NCBI GenBank assembly: GCA_031374125.1
Contig: JANMFM010000025.1
Location: forward strand, 1 to 14,862
Length of the DNA stretch: 14,862 bases
Reading direction: 5' to 3'
Source of the DNA: JAEYZS01 sp031374125
GTDB taxonomy: Bacteria > Bdellovibrionota > Bdellovibrionia > Bdellovibrionales > JAEYZS01
Shown: positions 7,214-13,733 of the stretch, in pieces
How the letters are laid out: each line of letters starts with the position of its first letter
Position numbering within the stretch: position 1 is the first letter of the stretch
Program-made: the position numbers and the translations under genes
The notes under the pieces: model-generated
Database searches by the model: none
What the model was told of the DNA's origin: nothing
Seen by the model: only the letters and a program-made list of their open reading frames with translations

Positions 7214-8119
7214 CTAACCTCTTCCCTTTGTTTTTGTTTTTCCAGGAGCGGCATTGTCTTCAATGTATTTCACTATCATTCCGGCAACATCTTTTTGCGT
7301 AGCTTTTTCAATGCCCTCTAGCCCCGGAGAGGAATTCACTTCCAGAACTAATGGTCCACGATTGGATCTAATGATATCCACCCCAGCCACATTCAAACCT
7401 AAAACTTTTGCAGCTTTAATAGCTGTGTCTTTTTCTTTTTTCGACAGAGTTACGGCTTCTGCCTTTCCACCTCTATGAAGGTTACTTCTAAATTCCCCGG
7501 CCTTTGCTCTTCTCATCATGCTGGCCACAACCTTATCGCCAATAACAAAACAACGAATGTCGCAACTTTCAGCCTCACCAATGTATTCTTGAACAAGCAA
7601 GTATTCATCTAGTTCTCTAAAAGCTTCGATCACGCTCTCGGCAGCGTTTTGAGTTTCGGCCAAGATCACACCCTTGCCTTGAGTTCCTTCTAAAAGTTTA
7701 ATCACCAGCGGAGCTCCGCCCACCATATTTACAAGGTCTTCTGTCATTTTTGTAGCGTGAGAAAATCCTGTTACCGGAAGCCCTACTCCTTTTCTAGCTA
7801 AAATTTGCGAGGCTCTTAATTTGTCTCGCGATCTTGAAATTGCGACACTTTCGTTGATGGAGTATACGCCCATCATTTCAAATTGTCTTACCACTGCCAG
7901 ACCGTAGAATGTGATGGAGGCACCGATACGGGGAATGATGGCATCAAAGTCTTCTAGAATTTGATCTTTGTAGTGTACAGAGTTTTTCTTTGAAGTGATA
8001 TTCATGTAACATCTGAGCGGATCAATCACCATCACTTCGTGGCCACGCGCTTGCACGGCTTTCACTAAACTCTGGGTCGAATACAACTTTGGGTTTCGAG
8101 ATAAAATTCCAATTTTCAT
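7214..8119 (-). CDS. rimK: RimK, ATP-grasp glutamate ligase for ribosomal protein S6
   Basis: RimK adds glutamate residues to the C terminus of ribosomal protein S6 (and makes poly-alpha-glutamate in vitro), using ATP in the cytoplasm. The 301-residue product matches E. coli RimK (300). The N-terminal MKIGILSRNPKLYST is characteristic. The ATP-grasp region shows LLEGTQGKGV (142-151), the acidic pair before DIRCFVIGDKVVASM, and the RimK signature FRSNLHRGG (210-218). Metal and ATP ligands fall in LEVNSSPGLEGIE (259-271). The last eleven residues (APGKTKTKGRG) form a basic tail. Its ATG overlaps the stop of the upstream protease-like gene as ATGA, indicating translational coupling. Whether S6 of this organism carries a suitable C terminus cannot be seen here. 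Confidence 0.95.
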   Translation of the reverse strand: MKIGILSRNPKLYSTQSLVKAVQARGHEVMVIDPLRCYMNITSKKNSVHYKDQILEDFDAIIPRIGASITFYGLAVVRQFEMMGVYSINESVAISRSRDKLRASQILARKGVGLPVTGFSHATKMTEDLVNMVGGAPLVIKLLEGTQGKGVILAETQNAAESVIEAFRELDEYLLVQEYIGEAESCDIRCFVIGDKVVASMMRRAKAGEFRSNLHRGGKAEAVTLSKKEKDTAIKAAKVLGLNVAGVDIIRSNRGPLVLEVNSSPGLEGIEKATQKDVAGMIVKYIEDNAAPGKTKTKGRG

Positions 8120-8592
8120 TTTGATGCCTTACCCTTAATTGCAGGGTTTTGTGTTAATAGAAAAGATTTTCCAGGGTGAACCAAAAATTTCTTTTTCAGA
8201 GCCTTTCTTCCTAAGAGCATTCTAAAACCCATAATATCTCTATTCACCAAAGTGATATCTATATCATAGAGCTCTTCAATACCAATTTTGATGGTCGTGC
8301 GAATCACGGGTCTTTCGGTCACATGACCCGTAGAGCTTCTCACACTTCTCATCTCTATCAATTCTGCTTCTGCATGGACTTTTTTTGTTTTATTTCCCGG
8401 CTGAGGATAAATCGTAAAAATAACTTTTTTCTTTCCGTCTTCATTGAAGATAAAAATATCTTCTGCATGAAGAGCAGACGTAGCCGCACCTGTGTCGACC
8501 TTGACTTTGATTCCCTTCACTTTTAGATCAGGTAAACCAACGTACTCTCGCCAACCAATATGCCGTCTCGCAATTTTCACAACTTCTCGCAT
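8116..8592 (-). CDS. RimK-associated retropepsin-like protein (PF05618 'ATP-dependent zinc protease' family, RimB-like)
   Basis: A small cytoplasmic protein of 158 residues of the family annotated as ATP-dependent zinc protease and found next to rimK; in Pseudomonas the equivalent is called RimB. Despite the name, the fold is retropepsin-like. The aspartic-protease triad VDTGAATSALHA has D33-T34-G35, and NRDIMGFRMLLGRKAL (117-132) matches the second conserved block with the hydrophobic-GR ending. IGWREYVGLPDL (12-23) is the conserved entry strand. It probably balances or edits RimK-made glutamate tails. The ATG at 8592 has no good ribosome binding site. An in-frame GTG at 8580 is preceded by GAGAAG and would give a 154-residue protein still holding the whole domain, so the start is uncertain. 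Confidence 0.88.
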   Translation of the reverse strand: MREVVKIARRHIGWREYVGLPDLKVKGIKVKVDTGAATSALHAEDIFIFNEDGKKKVIFTIYPQPGNKTKKVHAEAELIEMRSVRSSTGHVTERPVIRTTIKIGIEELYDIDITLVNRDIMGFRMLLGRKALKKKFLVHPGKSFLLTQNPAIKGKASK

Positions 8593-8614
8593 AGGAATAT
8601 ATTAACGGTTGAGA

Positions 8615-8667
8615 ACCAAAAAAGAAAGCCCACCTTGCACCTAAAAAAATTTAGTCACAAGGTGGGC
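8615..8667 (-). terminator. Rho-independent terminator, distal copy, downstream of the subtilase gene
   Basis: Arms GCCCACCTTG (8628-8637) and CAAGGTGGGC (8658-8667) form a 10-base-pair stem. Inside it CTAAA (8641-8645) pairs with TTTAG (8650-8654). Read on the minus strand the stem is followed by TTTCTTTTTT. It ends transcription from the subtilase gene before the rimB-like gene. Confidence 0.8.
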
Positions 8668-8677
8668 CCAAAAACCA

Positions 8678-8704
8678 CTAGTCGCGAATTCAGGGCACGA
8701 CTAG
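8678..8704 (-). terminator. Terminator-like hairpin, proximal copy, downstream of the subtilase gene
   Basis: CTAGTCG (8678-8684) and CGACTAG (8698-8704) form a perfect 7-base-pair stem with a 13-base loop. Read on the minus strand it is followed by TGGTTTTTGG, a modest T-run. It lies about 10 bases before the stronger hairpin. Confidence 0.55.
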
Positions 8705-8742
8705 CAAACAGTCTTATATTAAGGGGAAAACCGCCTCCAATA

Positions 8743-10443
8743 CTAGAGGGCAACTCCTGTCATCACACCTACGATTGCGCTGTAAGCGTCAGAGATACCA
8801 CCAGTGATGGATAACGTTTCAAAGGGAACATCTTTCGCGTGGTCGCTTGGGAGTCTCACTGAAAGTCCTGCTCTGCTACGAACAGTTCCCATGAGTCTAG
8901 CTTTTAATTCCTGTGCTGAAAGCTCAGGCATTTGTGACCATACAAGAGCCGCAACTCCTGCCGCCGATGGACAAGCCATGCTTGTTCCGCTGAACACTGC
9001 GTACTTGTTGCCAGGAACTGTGGAGTTTAAATTTACACCTGGAGCAAAAAGGTCTACTTGTGTTTGGCCAAAGTTTGTGAAAGTTGCCGTGAGAGTTCGG
9101 TCTTTGAATTGGCTAGAGGCACCAACATCAAGCCATGTTCCCACTGTATCTATCACTTCACCTGCTTCGCTATAAACTCTTCTTGTTGGATAACGATCTT
9201 CTTGATCTCTATCTGTAGATTCATTTCCAGCCGCGTGCATGATGAGTAAACCTTTTTCTTCTGCATACTTGAACGCCTCACCCACTTGTGTTCTTTGCGG
9301 AGAATATCCTTTTCCGAAACTCATATTGATGACGTTGGCACCGTTATCTGCCGCGTACTTCACAGCCAATGCAACGTCTTTGTCTCTTTCGTCGCCGTTA
9401 GGTACGACTCTGAGTGCCATGATCTTTACGTTCTGAGCAACTCCACGCACACCCAAAGAGTTGTTACGATCAGCCGCAATGATTCCCGCCACGTGAGTTC
9501 CATGGTCTGCCCCAGGTCCAATCACATCGTTGTTACCGTAGGCCACATCGTCAAAATTTTCGGGTTCGTCTTTAACGATTTCTGCGCGTGGTAAGAATTG
9601 TTCATTGTAGTAATAATTTTTATCGTCAGCGTAAACGCCCATGACACGCACAATTCTTGCGACATCTTTAGCATTCCATTGTGCAAAAAGAGCAACCATT
9701 TCATCTTTTGCTTTTTGTTGTTCTTCCGTCGTCACCACCAGAGCTTTTACCCCTGCGGCAGACACTTCTGCAAATGGCACTTTCAGTAAATCTTTTAAGA
9801 CTTCGTAGTTCGCTTTTAAGCCTTTATGAGTTTTGTCCAGTGCTGCGATCATTTCATCCGCCGTGGCCAATGCTTCGCTCACTTCTTTTGAGATTTTATC
9901 AAAGTAAGCTTGTTCTTTTTCACTCAGCGCTAGGCCTTGTTCTTCTAAAGATTTTTTCTTGGCTTTCATTTTGATAAGCTCGCGAGTCACTTCTAATTGT
10001 TCCGCATCGATATGAGTGGGTTTACCTTGACTGTCTATGCCCCCAATAAAATTCCAACCACTCACGTCATCTATATATCCGTTGGCGTCGTCATCGATTC
10101 CGTTTCCAGCAACTTCAGCTTTATTGGTCCAAATTTTTCCTTGGAGATCTTCGTGATGGATATCTACACCCGAATCAATAACCGCTACGATGATTTCTTT
10201 TTTGTGTTGAAGGTTCAAAAGGTCATAAGCTTTATCAGCACTCGTTCCTTCTGCTTGATCAATTTCCGGATCCTTAGTGAACCAATTGTCGACTTCTCTG
10301 ACATTGTTGAGAACTTTTACTGCCAATTGATTTTTTGGATGTTCTTTATTTTCGAATGCTTTCTTTAAAGGCGCATTGTCGTTTGAGCAAGCTGTCATTA
10401 CCAGCAAAGCGAACGCAAGTAGTGCGCGTGATGATGTTTTCAT
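8743..10443 (-). CDS. Subtilisin-family (S8) serine protease lipoprotein with a long helical insertion
   Basis: A predicted exported, lipid-anchored serine protease of 566 residues. The signal peptide ends in MTAC with lipidated C19. The catalytic triad is D90 (VAVIDSGVDIHHEDL), H314 (DHGTHVAGIIAA) and S488 (FSGTSMACPSAAGVAA); oxyanion N407 lies in HAAGNES. All four are intact. An acidic NGIDDDANGYIDD stretch (114-126), probably calcium binding, is followed by GWNFIGG. Between about 145 and 300 is a charged, mostly helical insertion rich in Lys, Glu and Ala, so Asp and His are 224 residues apart instead of about 30 in subtilisin. I recall this layout from Bacteroidota S8 proteases. GGGAGG precedes the ATG. 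It is monocistronic: two hairpins follow it and a 130-base gap precedes it. Substrates are unknown; outer-surface or periplasmic proteolysis is inferred. Confidence 0.95.
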   Translation of the reverse strand: MKTSSRALLAFALLVMTACSNDNAPLKKAFENKEHPKNQLAVKVLNNVREVDNWFTKDPEIDQAEGTSADKAYDLLNLQHKKEIIVAVIDSGVDIHHEDLQGKIWTNKAEVAGNGIDDDANGYIDDVSGWNFIGGIDSQGKPTHIDAEQLEVTRELIKMKAKKKSLEEQGLALSEKEQAYFDKISKEVSEALATADEMIAALDKTHKGLKANYEVLKDLLKVPFAEVSAAGVKALVVTTEEQQKAKDEMVALFAQWNAKDVARIVRVMGVYADDKNYYYNEQFLPRAEIVKDEPENFDDVAYGNNDVIGPGADHGTHVAGIIAADRNNSLGVRGVAQNVKIMALRVVPNGDERDKDVALAVKYAADNGANVINMSFGKGYSPQRTQVGEAFKYAEEKGLLIMHAAGNESTDRDQEDRYPTRRVYSEAGEVIDTVGTWLDVGASSQFKDRTLTATFTNFGQTQVDLFAPGVNLNSTVPGNKYAVFSGTSMACPSAAGVAALVWSQMPELSAQELKARLMGTVRSRAGLSVRLPSDHAKDVPFETLSITGGISDAYSAIVGVMTGVAL

Positions 10444-10505
10444 TATTCCCTCCCCCGAGCGAATGTTTTGTTAATCCACGAACAACTAGTAGCAAATGAT
10501 GTGCC

Positions 10506-10518
10506 TGACATTTTGTCA
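10506..10518. repeat. 13-base palindrome upstream of the subtilase gene
   Basis: TGACA-TTT-TGTCA lies 63-75 bases upstream of the subtilase start, in the region where its promoter should be. No convincing -35/-10 pair is seen nearby. It may be an operator, but short AT-rich palindromes of this size are also expected by chance. Confidence 0.3.
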
Positions 10519-10573
10519 CTACTCTAACAAGAATATGACGCAGAGCTATTTTTATGGAATGAATAGGAGTTTC

Positions 10574-11914
10574 TTAGAGATGAATTGTCACGCTGGTGCC
10601 GGTTGGAGATGTTTTTATATCTAATTTCCAATCGTATTTTTTAGCAATTGCGTGGACCCAGGCGAGGCCCAAACCAGTGCCTTTATGGCTCCGAGAGTTT
10701 GTTCCAAAGTTAAATGGTGAACCCATTTTGTCTAAAACGGGCTGCGGGATTCCCATCCCTTCATCTCTAACAGTGATTCGGTCTTCTTTGAAATTAAGAA
10801 TAATATTTCTATCTTCCGGTGAGTATTTGAGTGCGTTTGTTATCAGGTTTTGAACCATATGTTCAAGATCATGATGATTTGCAAACACTGTGTGATCGCT
10901 GACGCTTTCAATTTGAAGTCTATTTTTGGCAATCGGTTTTAAAGTTTGCTCTAGATGTTCAGCAAAGTTTGTGAGTTTGATAGCATAGATATCAGTCTTG
11001 GCTTGTGGCGTATTTAAACTTTCAGAATATTCTAAGTACCTATGAACAAAGTCCGCAAGGCGATCGATGTCTTTATGTATATTCTCCACTACTTGCGGTT
11101 TTTCACTGCCTTCCAATTCTTTTAGGCGGTTTTTAATAAGACTGAGCGGTGTATTCACCTCATGAGCAAGCCTTGCAGAATGATTCTTATTCATTTGGAA
11201 TGCTAAACGAATTTGTGTGAGAAGATTCTGAACCGACTGAATGAGCTTGGCGAACTCGTCATTTTTAAAAGCAAAAGAAAGCTTTGAACTTAAGAATTTC
11301 GTATCCCAAGTCTCTGAGTTGAAGTTAGCAGGATTCAGTTGATTCGTAATCACATTTAAATCTTCCGCCAGACGCTTCAGCGGAGAGAAAAGCCTTGTCG
11401 AAAGAAGCCACGATAAAAATGCCGAAGCAATCACGAGAATAAAGAAATAATAGATATGATTTCTCGAATAAAAAAGGCTCACTAAGCTTTTTTGATTTAC
11501 AACAGTACCAATCTGAAGAGTTCTCCCTGCGTCTGGAATTTTCTTTGTGAAAATTCTCACCAAGTTCTCGTCATGTTCAGTGAATTGCCACTCAAACTTC
11601 GTCGTGGGATTGAGATCTAATTTTTTCGCGTTAAGGTTTTTATAAAGAATATTGCCTTTATTATTCTTGATCATAAGAACAAGGCCTAAATGGTAGCCGC
11701 CCAGAATTTCTTGAATTTGTTCTTCCGCCTCATCAAGTTCGGCAAAATCTCTCGTCACCAGATCGGAATGTGCCAGCAAACTGGCGTAAGACTCAATTTG
11801 CCCATCAATCAACTGCATTCTCTCTGAATTCAAGAAGCTTGAGTAAATCAAACTGCTCATAATTAGAGTTAGAACGAATGTCGCCCAAAGGGTAATAAAA
11901 ATTTTATACTTCAA
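10574..11914 (-). CDS. Two-TM sensor histidine kinase (OmpR-system partner)
   Basis: A classical membrane histidine kinase of 446 residues. TM1 is about residues 5-28, an extracytoplasmic sensor domain about 29-152, and TM2 about 153-175, followed by a HAMP-like linker starting at LFSPLKRLAEDL. The H box has H251 in ARLAHEVNTPLSLIKNRL. The ATPase domain has N360 (NLITNALKYSP), DEGMGI (384-389, G1) and GTGLGLAWV (G2). All are canonical, so it should be active. It begins with TTG inside the end of the response-regulator gene, overlapping it by 11 bases. A stop codon in frame just upstream leaves no other start that keeps TM1, so translation is probably coupled to the regulator. The signal is not evident from the sensor domain sequence. 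Confidence 0.93.
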   Translation of the reverse strand: MKYKIFITLWATFVLTLIMSSLIYSSFLNSERMQLIDGQIESYASLLAHSDLVTRDFAELDEAEEQIQEILGGYHLGLVLMIKNNKGNILYKNLNAKKLDLNPTTKFEWQFTEHDENLVRIFTKKIPDAGRTLQIGTVVNQKSLVSLFYSRNHIYYFFILVIASAFLSWLLSTRLFSPLKRLAEDLNVITNQLNPANFNSETWDTKFLSSKLSFAFKNDEFAKLIQSVQNLLTQIRLAFQMNKNHSARLAHEVNTPLSLIKNRLKELEGSEKPQVVENIHKDIDRLADFVHRYLEYSESLNTPQAKTDIYAIKLTNFAEHLEQTLKPIAKNRLQIESVSDHTVFANHHDLEHMVQNLITNALKYSPEDRNIILNFKEDRITVRDEGMGIPQPVLDKMGSPFNFGTNSRSHKGTGLGLAWVHAIAKKYDWKLDIKTSPTGTSVTIHL

Positions 11915-12581
11915 TCCAGTAACCTACATTTCTTTTAGATAAGATCTCGACATTGGCTTGAACTGACTCTAATTTTTTTCTGAGGTTTTTGATTGTTACT
12001 TCCACAACATTGGATTCCACATCGGCGTGGATATCCCAAATATTATCGAGCAATTGGTACCGGTTGTAGACTTTTGTAGGCGTGTGCAGAAGCGCCGTTA
12101 GCAGTTGATATTCTTTTTTAGAAAGCTCTAATTTTTTACCTTCAACTTCTGCACTCTGAGAAAATAAATCTAAAGTTAAATTTCCGTAAGACTGAACAGT
12201 TTGTGCCGTCTTCACATTGTACCTTTGCGAAACTCTGATGCGCGCAACCAACTCTTCGATCGAAAAAGGTTTTGAAACATAATCGTCAGCTCCCATATCC
12301 AAGATTTTGCCCTTTTCGGTTGGGCCACCGATGGCTGATAGAACAATGATCTTAGAATTTGGGAACCGCTCTTTGAGGGTTGTGATTTTTTCTGAAGAAT
12401 CTAAACCATGAAGCAAACGATCCAGCACGATCACTTGGGGATCTAAACTGTTCTTTTGTTCGATTGTAGAATTTAGCTCTTCCATGGATGTTACGACTTG
12501 AGTGCAGTAACCTTCTTTTTTGAGAGATTCAGATAGAAAATGGCTTAACGATGATTCGTCTTCGACTATAAGTATATTCAT
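11904..12581 (-). CDS. OmpR/PhoB-family response regulator
   Basis: A 225-residue two-domain transcription regulator. The receiver domain (1-118) has D8 in VEDES, phospho-site D54 in VIVLDRLLHGLDSSE, S82 and K104 (SKPFS). The loop after D54 lacks the usual MPxxDG, a mild deviation seen in many OmpR-type proteins. The winged-helix DNA-binding domain (about 128-225) shows LELSKKEYQLLTALL, YNRYQLLDNIW and VEVTIKNLRKKLE, ending KRNVGYWIEV, the family's terminal wing. The gene precedes and overlaps its kinase, so the two form one system. No Shine-Dalgarno sequence is visible before the ATG; a CATAGT element at 12595-12590 would place the transcript start almost at the ATG, so a leaderless message is possible. 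Confidence 0.94.
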   Translation of the reverse strand: MNILIVEDESSLSHFLSESLKKEGYCTQVVTSMEELNSTIEQKNSLDPQVIVLDRLLHGLDSSEKITTLKERFPNSKIIVLSAIGGPTEKGKILDMGADDYVSKPFSIEELVARIRVSQRYNVKTAQTVQSYGNLTLDLFSQSAEVEGKKLELSKKEYQLLTALLHTPTKVYNRYQLLDNIWDIHADVESNVVEVTIKNLRKKLESVQANVEILSKRNVGYWIEV

Positions 12582-12636
12582 GGCGTGAAACTATGAGATG
12601 TTGAAAAGCGAGGCAAGCATAGCAAGTAGGTTTCAG

Positions 12637-12675
12637 AAAAAAACAAGGCGCGTAATCTTTCGAATAACGCGCCTT
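12637..12675 (-). terminator. Rho-independent terminator of the small exported protein gene
   Basis: AAGGCGCGT (12645-12653) and ACGCGCCTT (12667-12675) make a 9-base-pair GC-rich stem with a 13-base loop. On the minus strand it is followed by G and then seven T residues (12643-12637). It isolates the small gene from the two-component operon downstream. Confidence 0.88.
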
Positions 12676-12724
12676 ATTATATTCTCTTGCCTAGGATAAT
12701 CCTAAAGGACTAGAGAAACTCCAA

Positions 12725-12928
12725 TTACTTCTTTTTAGCAGGAGTTGCAGCTGGAGCAGCAGCATGTGCAGCAGCTTCACAATCAGCTTTTGCTTTTGCA
12801 TCTGTAAGTTTAGTGCAATCAACAGCAGTTGTTGTAGTAGTTGTTGTTGTTTTTGCAGCAGTAGTTCCTGTAGCGTTAGCAGCAACAGCGAAACCAGCAA
12901 CGATAGCGATAGTTAAAAGTAATTTCAT
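12725..12928 (-). CDS. Small exported Ala/Thr-rich protein (67 residues)
   Basis: A tiny predicted secreted or periplasmic protein of no recognised family. The signal peptide MKLLLTIAIVAGFAVAANA is followed by a mature part of about 48 residues. It contains a run of eight threonines, two cysteines eleven residues apart (a possible disulfide), a KAKAD segment, an Ala/Pro-rich region and a KKK end. The ATG at 12928 is chosen because AGGAGGAATT stands immediately before it, and starting there gives a clean signal peptide; an upstream in-frame start at 12970 would spoil it. A strong terminator follows. The ideal ribosome binding site, strong terminator and short length suggest an abundant product, but that is inference. 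The threonine run is encoded by mixed ACA/ACT codons and could vary in length between strains. Confidence 0.8.
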   Translation of the reverse strand: MKLLLTIAIVAGFAVAANATGTTAAKTTTTTTTTAVDCTKLTDAKAKADCEAAAHAAAPAATPAKKK

Positions 12929-12951
12929 AATTCCTCCTAGGAATGTGTGTT

Positions 12952-12963
12952 CACAATATTGTG
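12952..12963. promoter_or_regulatory. 12-base perfect palindrome in the leader of the small exported protein gene
   Basis: CACAATATTGTG is a perfect inverted repeat 24-35 bases before the ATG, just downstream of the putative -10. It is a good candidate operator. A related ACAATAATTGT occurs between the divergent kinase and receiver genes (6724-6734). Confidence 0.4.
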
Positions 12964-12972
12964 TAATCACAG

Positions 12973-12999
12973 ATTATGCGGAGTGATGAAAACTGTAAA
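12973..12999 (-). promoter_or_regulatory. Possible promoter of the small exported protein gene
   Basis: On the minus strand TTTACA (12999-12994) and CATAAT (12978-12973) each match consensus in five of six positions, but the spacer is 15 bases, shorter than the optimal 17. Transcription would start near 12966, placing the CACAATATTGTG palindrome at the beginning of the transcript. Confidence 0.35.
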
Positions 13000-13075
13000 T
13001 GAGATCATCTTAAAAAAATTTTCACTCTCAGACGTTAAATCACCCATAAATGGATGCTTGCTAGACCTTTAGACT

Positions 13076-13102
13076 AAAAAAGGAGCAGTTTAGACTCGCT
13101 CC
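13076..13102 (-). terminator. Rho-independent terminator of the 60-residue protein gene
   Basis: On the minus strand GGAGC (13102-13098) pairs with GCTCC (13086-13082). AGT and ACT extend the stem past one bulged G, closing a four-base loop. TTTTTT (13081-13076) follows directly. It lies 13 bases after the stop codon. Confidence 0.85.
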
Positions 13103-13115
13103 CTTTTCATAATTA

Positions 13116-13298
13116 TTATCTTTTAAAGTCACCGGCAAATTTAGCCATCAGCGATTGGGCCTCCCAGAGGTCCGTATCGTATATTCGATCAATAAAGCGC
13201 CTGCTCTGCTTTCCTTTCAGGATCTTTACTAATTTAGTTCTAAAAAACAAAAATACTTTTCCTTCTTTACCTTTATGAAATGAGAATTCACTACTCAT
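13116..13298 (-). CDS. Conserved-looking small protein (60 residues), function unknown
   Basis: A 60-residue basic protein without signal peptide or membrane segment. The pattern FLFFRTKLVKILKGKQSRRF, then AQSLMAKFAGDFKR at the C terminus, resembles short hypothetical proteins I recall from several bacterial groups, with R-x-K-x-V-K-T-L-x-G-K-K-A-x-K-F and A-Q-x-L-M-A-K-x-T-G-N-F-K-R. The family has no function known to me. An ATG start with AAGGGG about nine bases upstream and an intrinsic terminator right after the stop support a real, independently transcribed gene. Its upstream region is very AT-rich. Confidence that it is expressed is fairly good; a role cannot be proposed. Confidence 0.72.
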   Translation of the reverse strand: MSSEFSFHKGKEGKVFLFFRTKLVKILKGKQSRRFIDRIYDTDLWEAQSLMAKFAGDFKR

Positions 13299-13714
13299 TA
13301 AACAATACCCCTTTAAGTCCTTTAATCCTCAATACTTTAAAAAAAAGTTTTTATGAGATTAATTTAACTTTAAAATTTATTAATAGGTTTTTTCGAATAA
13401 AAAAAACTTGATTGTTCGACCGAACATTGGCTTTGGCTTTTAAACTTTGCCACACCTCCCTTTTTTTTCTTTTCCTGATTGAATACAGGAATGGTTGGTG
13501 ACATTTAGCAATCAGTTCGCAGACTGATACTGCTATAAGATTATTACATCTAATTTCTTATCGGATTTGAATCTGTATTTTTAAAACTAGACCCTGTGAA
13601 GATTTCCTCACAATTCCCTAACGGAACCGAAGGGTTTTGAGAGGGAAAAGTAGGTGTAAGGTACTAATGATATAAGCGAGAGTTATGGGTGAACAAAGCG
13701 ACACTTATGCGAGT
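13299..13714. other. Gene-poor stretch with hairpins and palindromes
   Basis: No plausible protein gene is found in these 416 bases. The left third (13320-13410) is extremely AT-rich and probably carries the promoter of the 60-residue protein gene. Then come the palindrome at 13413-13426, a pyrimidine tract (13457-13475), and hairpins TTCCTG/CAGGAA (13472-13491), ATCAGT/ACTGAT (13511-13528) and TGTGA/TCACA (13595-13612). A further stem runs from 13686 into the end of the neighbouring gene. The right part may encode a small RNA. Confidence 0.6.
13413..13426. promoter_or_regulatory. TetR-type palindromic operator candidate
   Basis: TGTTCG-AC-CGAACA is a 14-base inverted repeat, more GC-rich than its surroundings. 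It resembles operators of TetR-family regulators in symmetry and base composition. It lies 115-128 bases upstream of the 60-residue protein gene. No TetR gene is in the window, so the regulator would be elsewhere. Confidence 0.35.
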
Positions 13715-13733
13715 TTACCCATTTCCATTTTTG
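13531..13733 (+). ncRNA. Possible small RNA (hypothesis)
   Basis: An extended -10 element, TGCTATAAG (13531-13539), could start a transcript near 13546. The downstream sequence contains a TGTGA/TCACA hairpin (13595-13612) and CCCT/AGGG (13615-13633) pairing. It ends in TGGGTGAAC (13686-13694) pairing with GTTTACCCA (13713-13721, one G-U), followed by TTTCCATTTTTG as a weak T-tail. That gives a transcript of about 185 bases whose end is antisense to the last codons of the adjacent minus-strand gene. No known RNA family is recognised and no clear -35 is seen. Confidence 0.25.

Noticed and set aside
8804..10368. Several plus-strand frames opposite the subtilase gene
   Set aside because: They are antisense shadows of a complete gene with an intact catalytic triad; none has a ribosome binding site or recognisable domain.
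12691..12900. Leucine/glutamine-rich minus-strand frame of 69 codons
   Set aside because: It is the out-of-frame reading of the Ala/Thr-rich exported protein; trinucleotide repetition keeps it open and gives the Leu/Gln runs.
12945..12971. CRP/FNR-like TGTG...TCACA site before the small exported gene
   Set aside because: The half-sites are three bases apart instead of six; the better symmetric reading is the CACAATATTGTG palindrome.
13457..13491. TTCCTG/CAGGAA hairpin as a terminator
   Set aside because: The T-run lies on the 5' side of the stem on the plus strand, and the minus strand is followed by A residues, the wrong arrangement for termination.
13546..13730. 6S RNA, SRP RNA, RNase P RNA or tmRNA in the gene-poor stretch
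   Set aside because: None of the characteristic conserved segments or long end-to-end pairing of these RNAs is visible.
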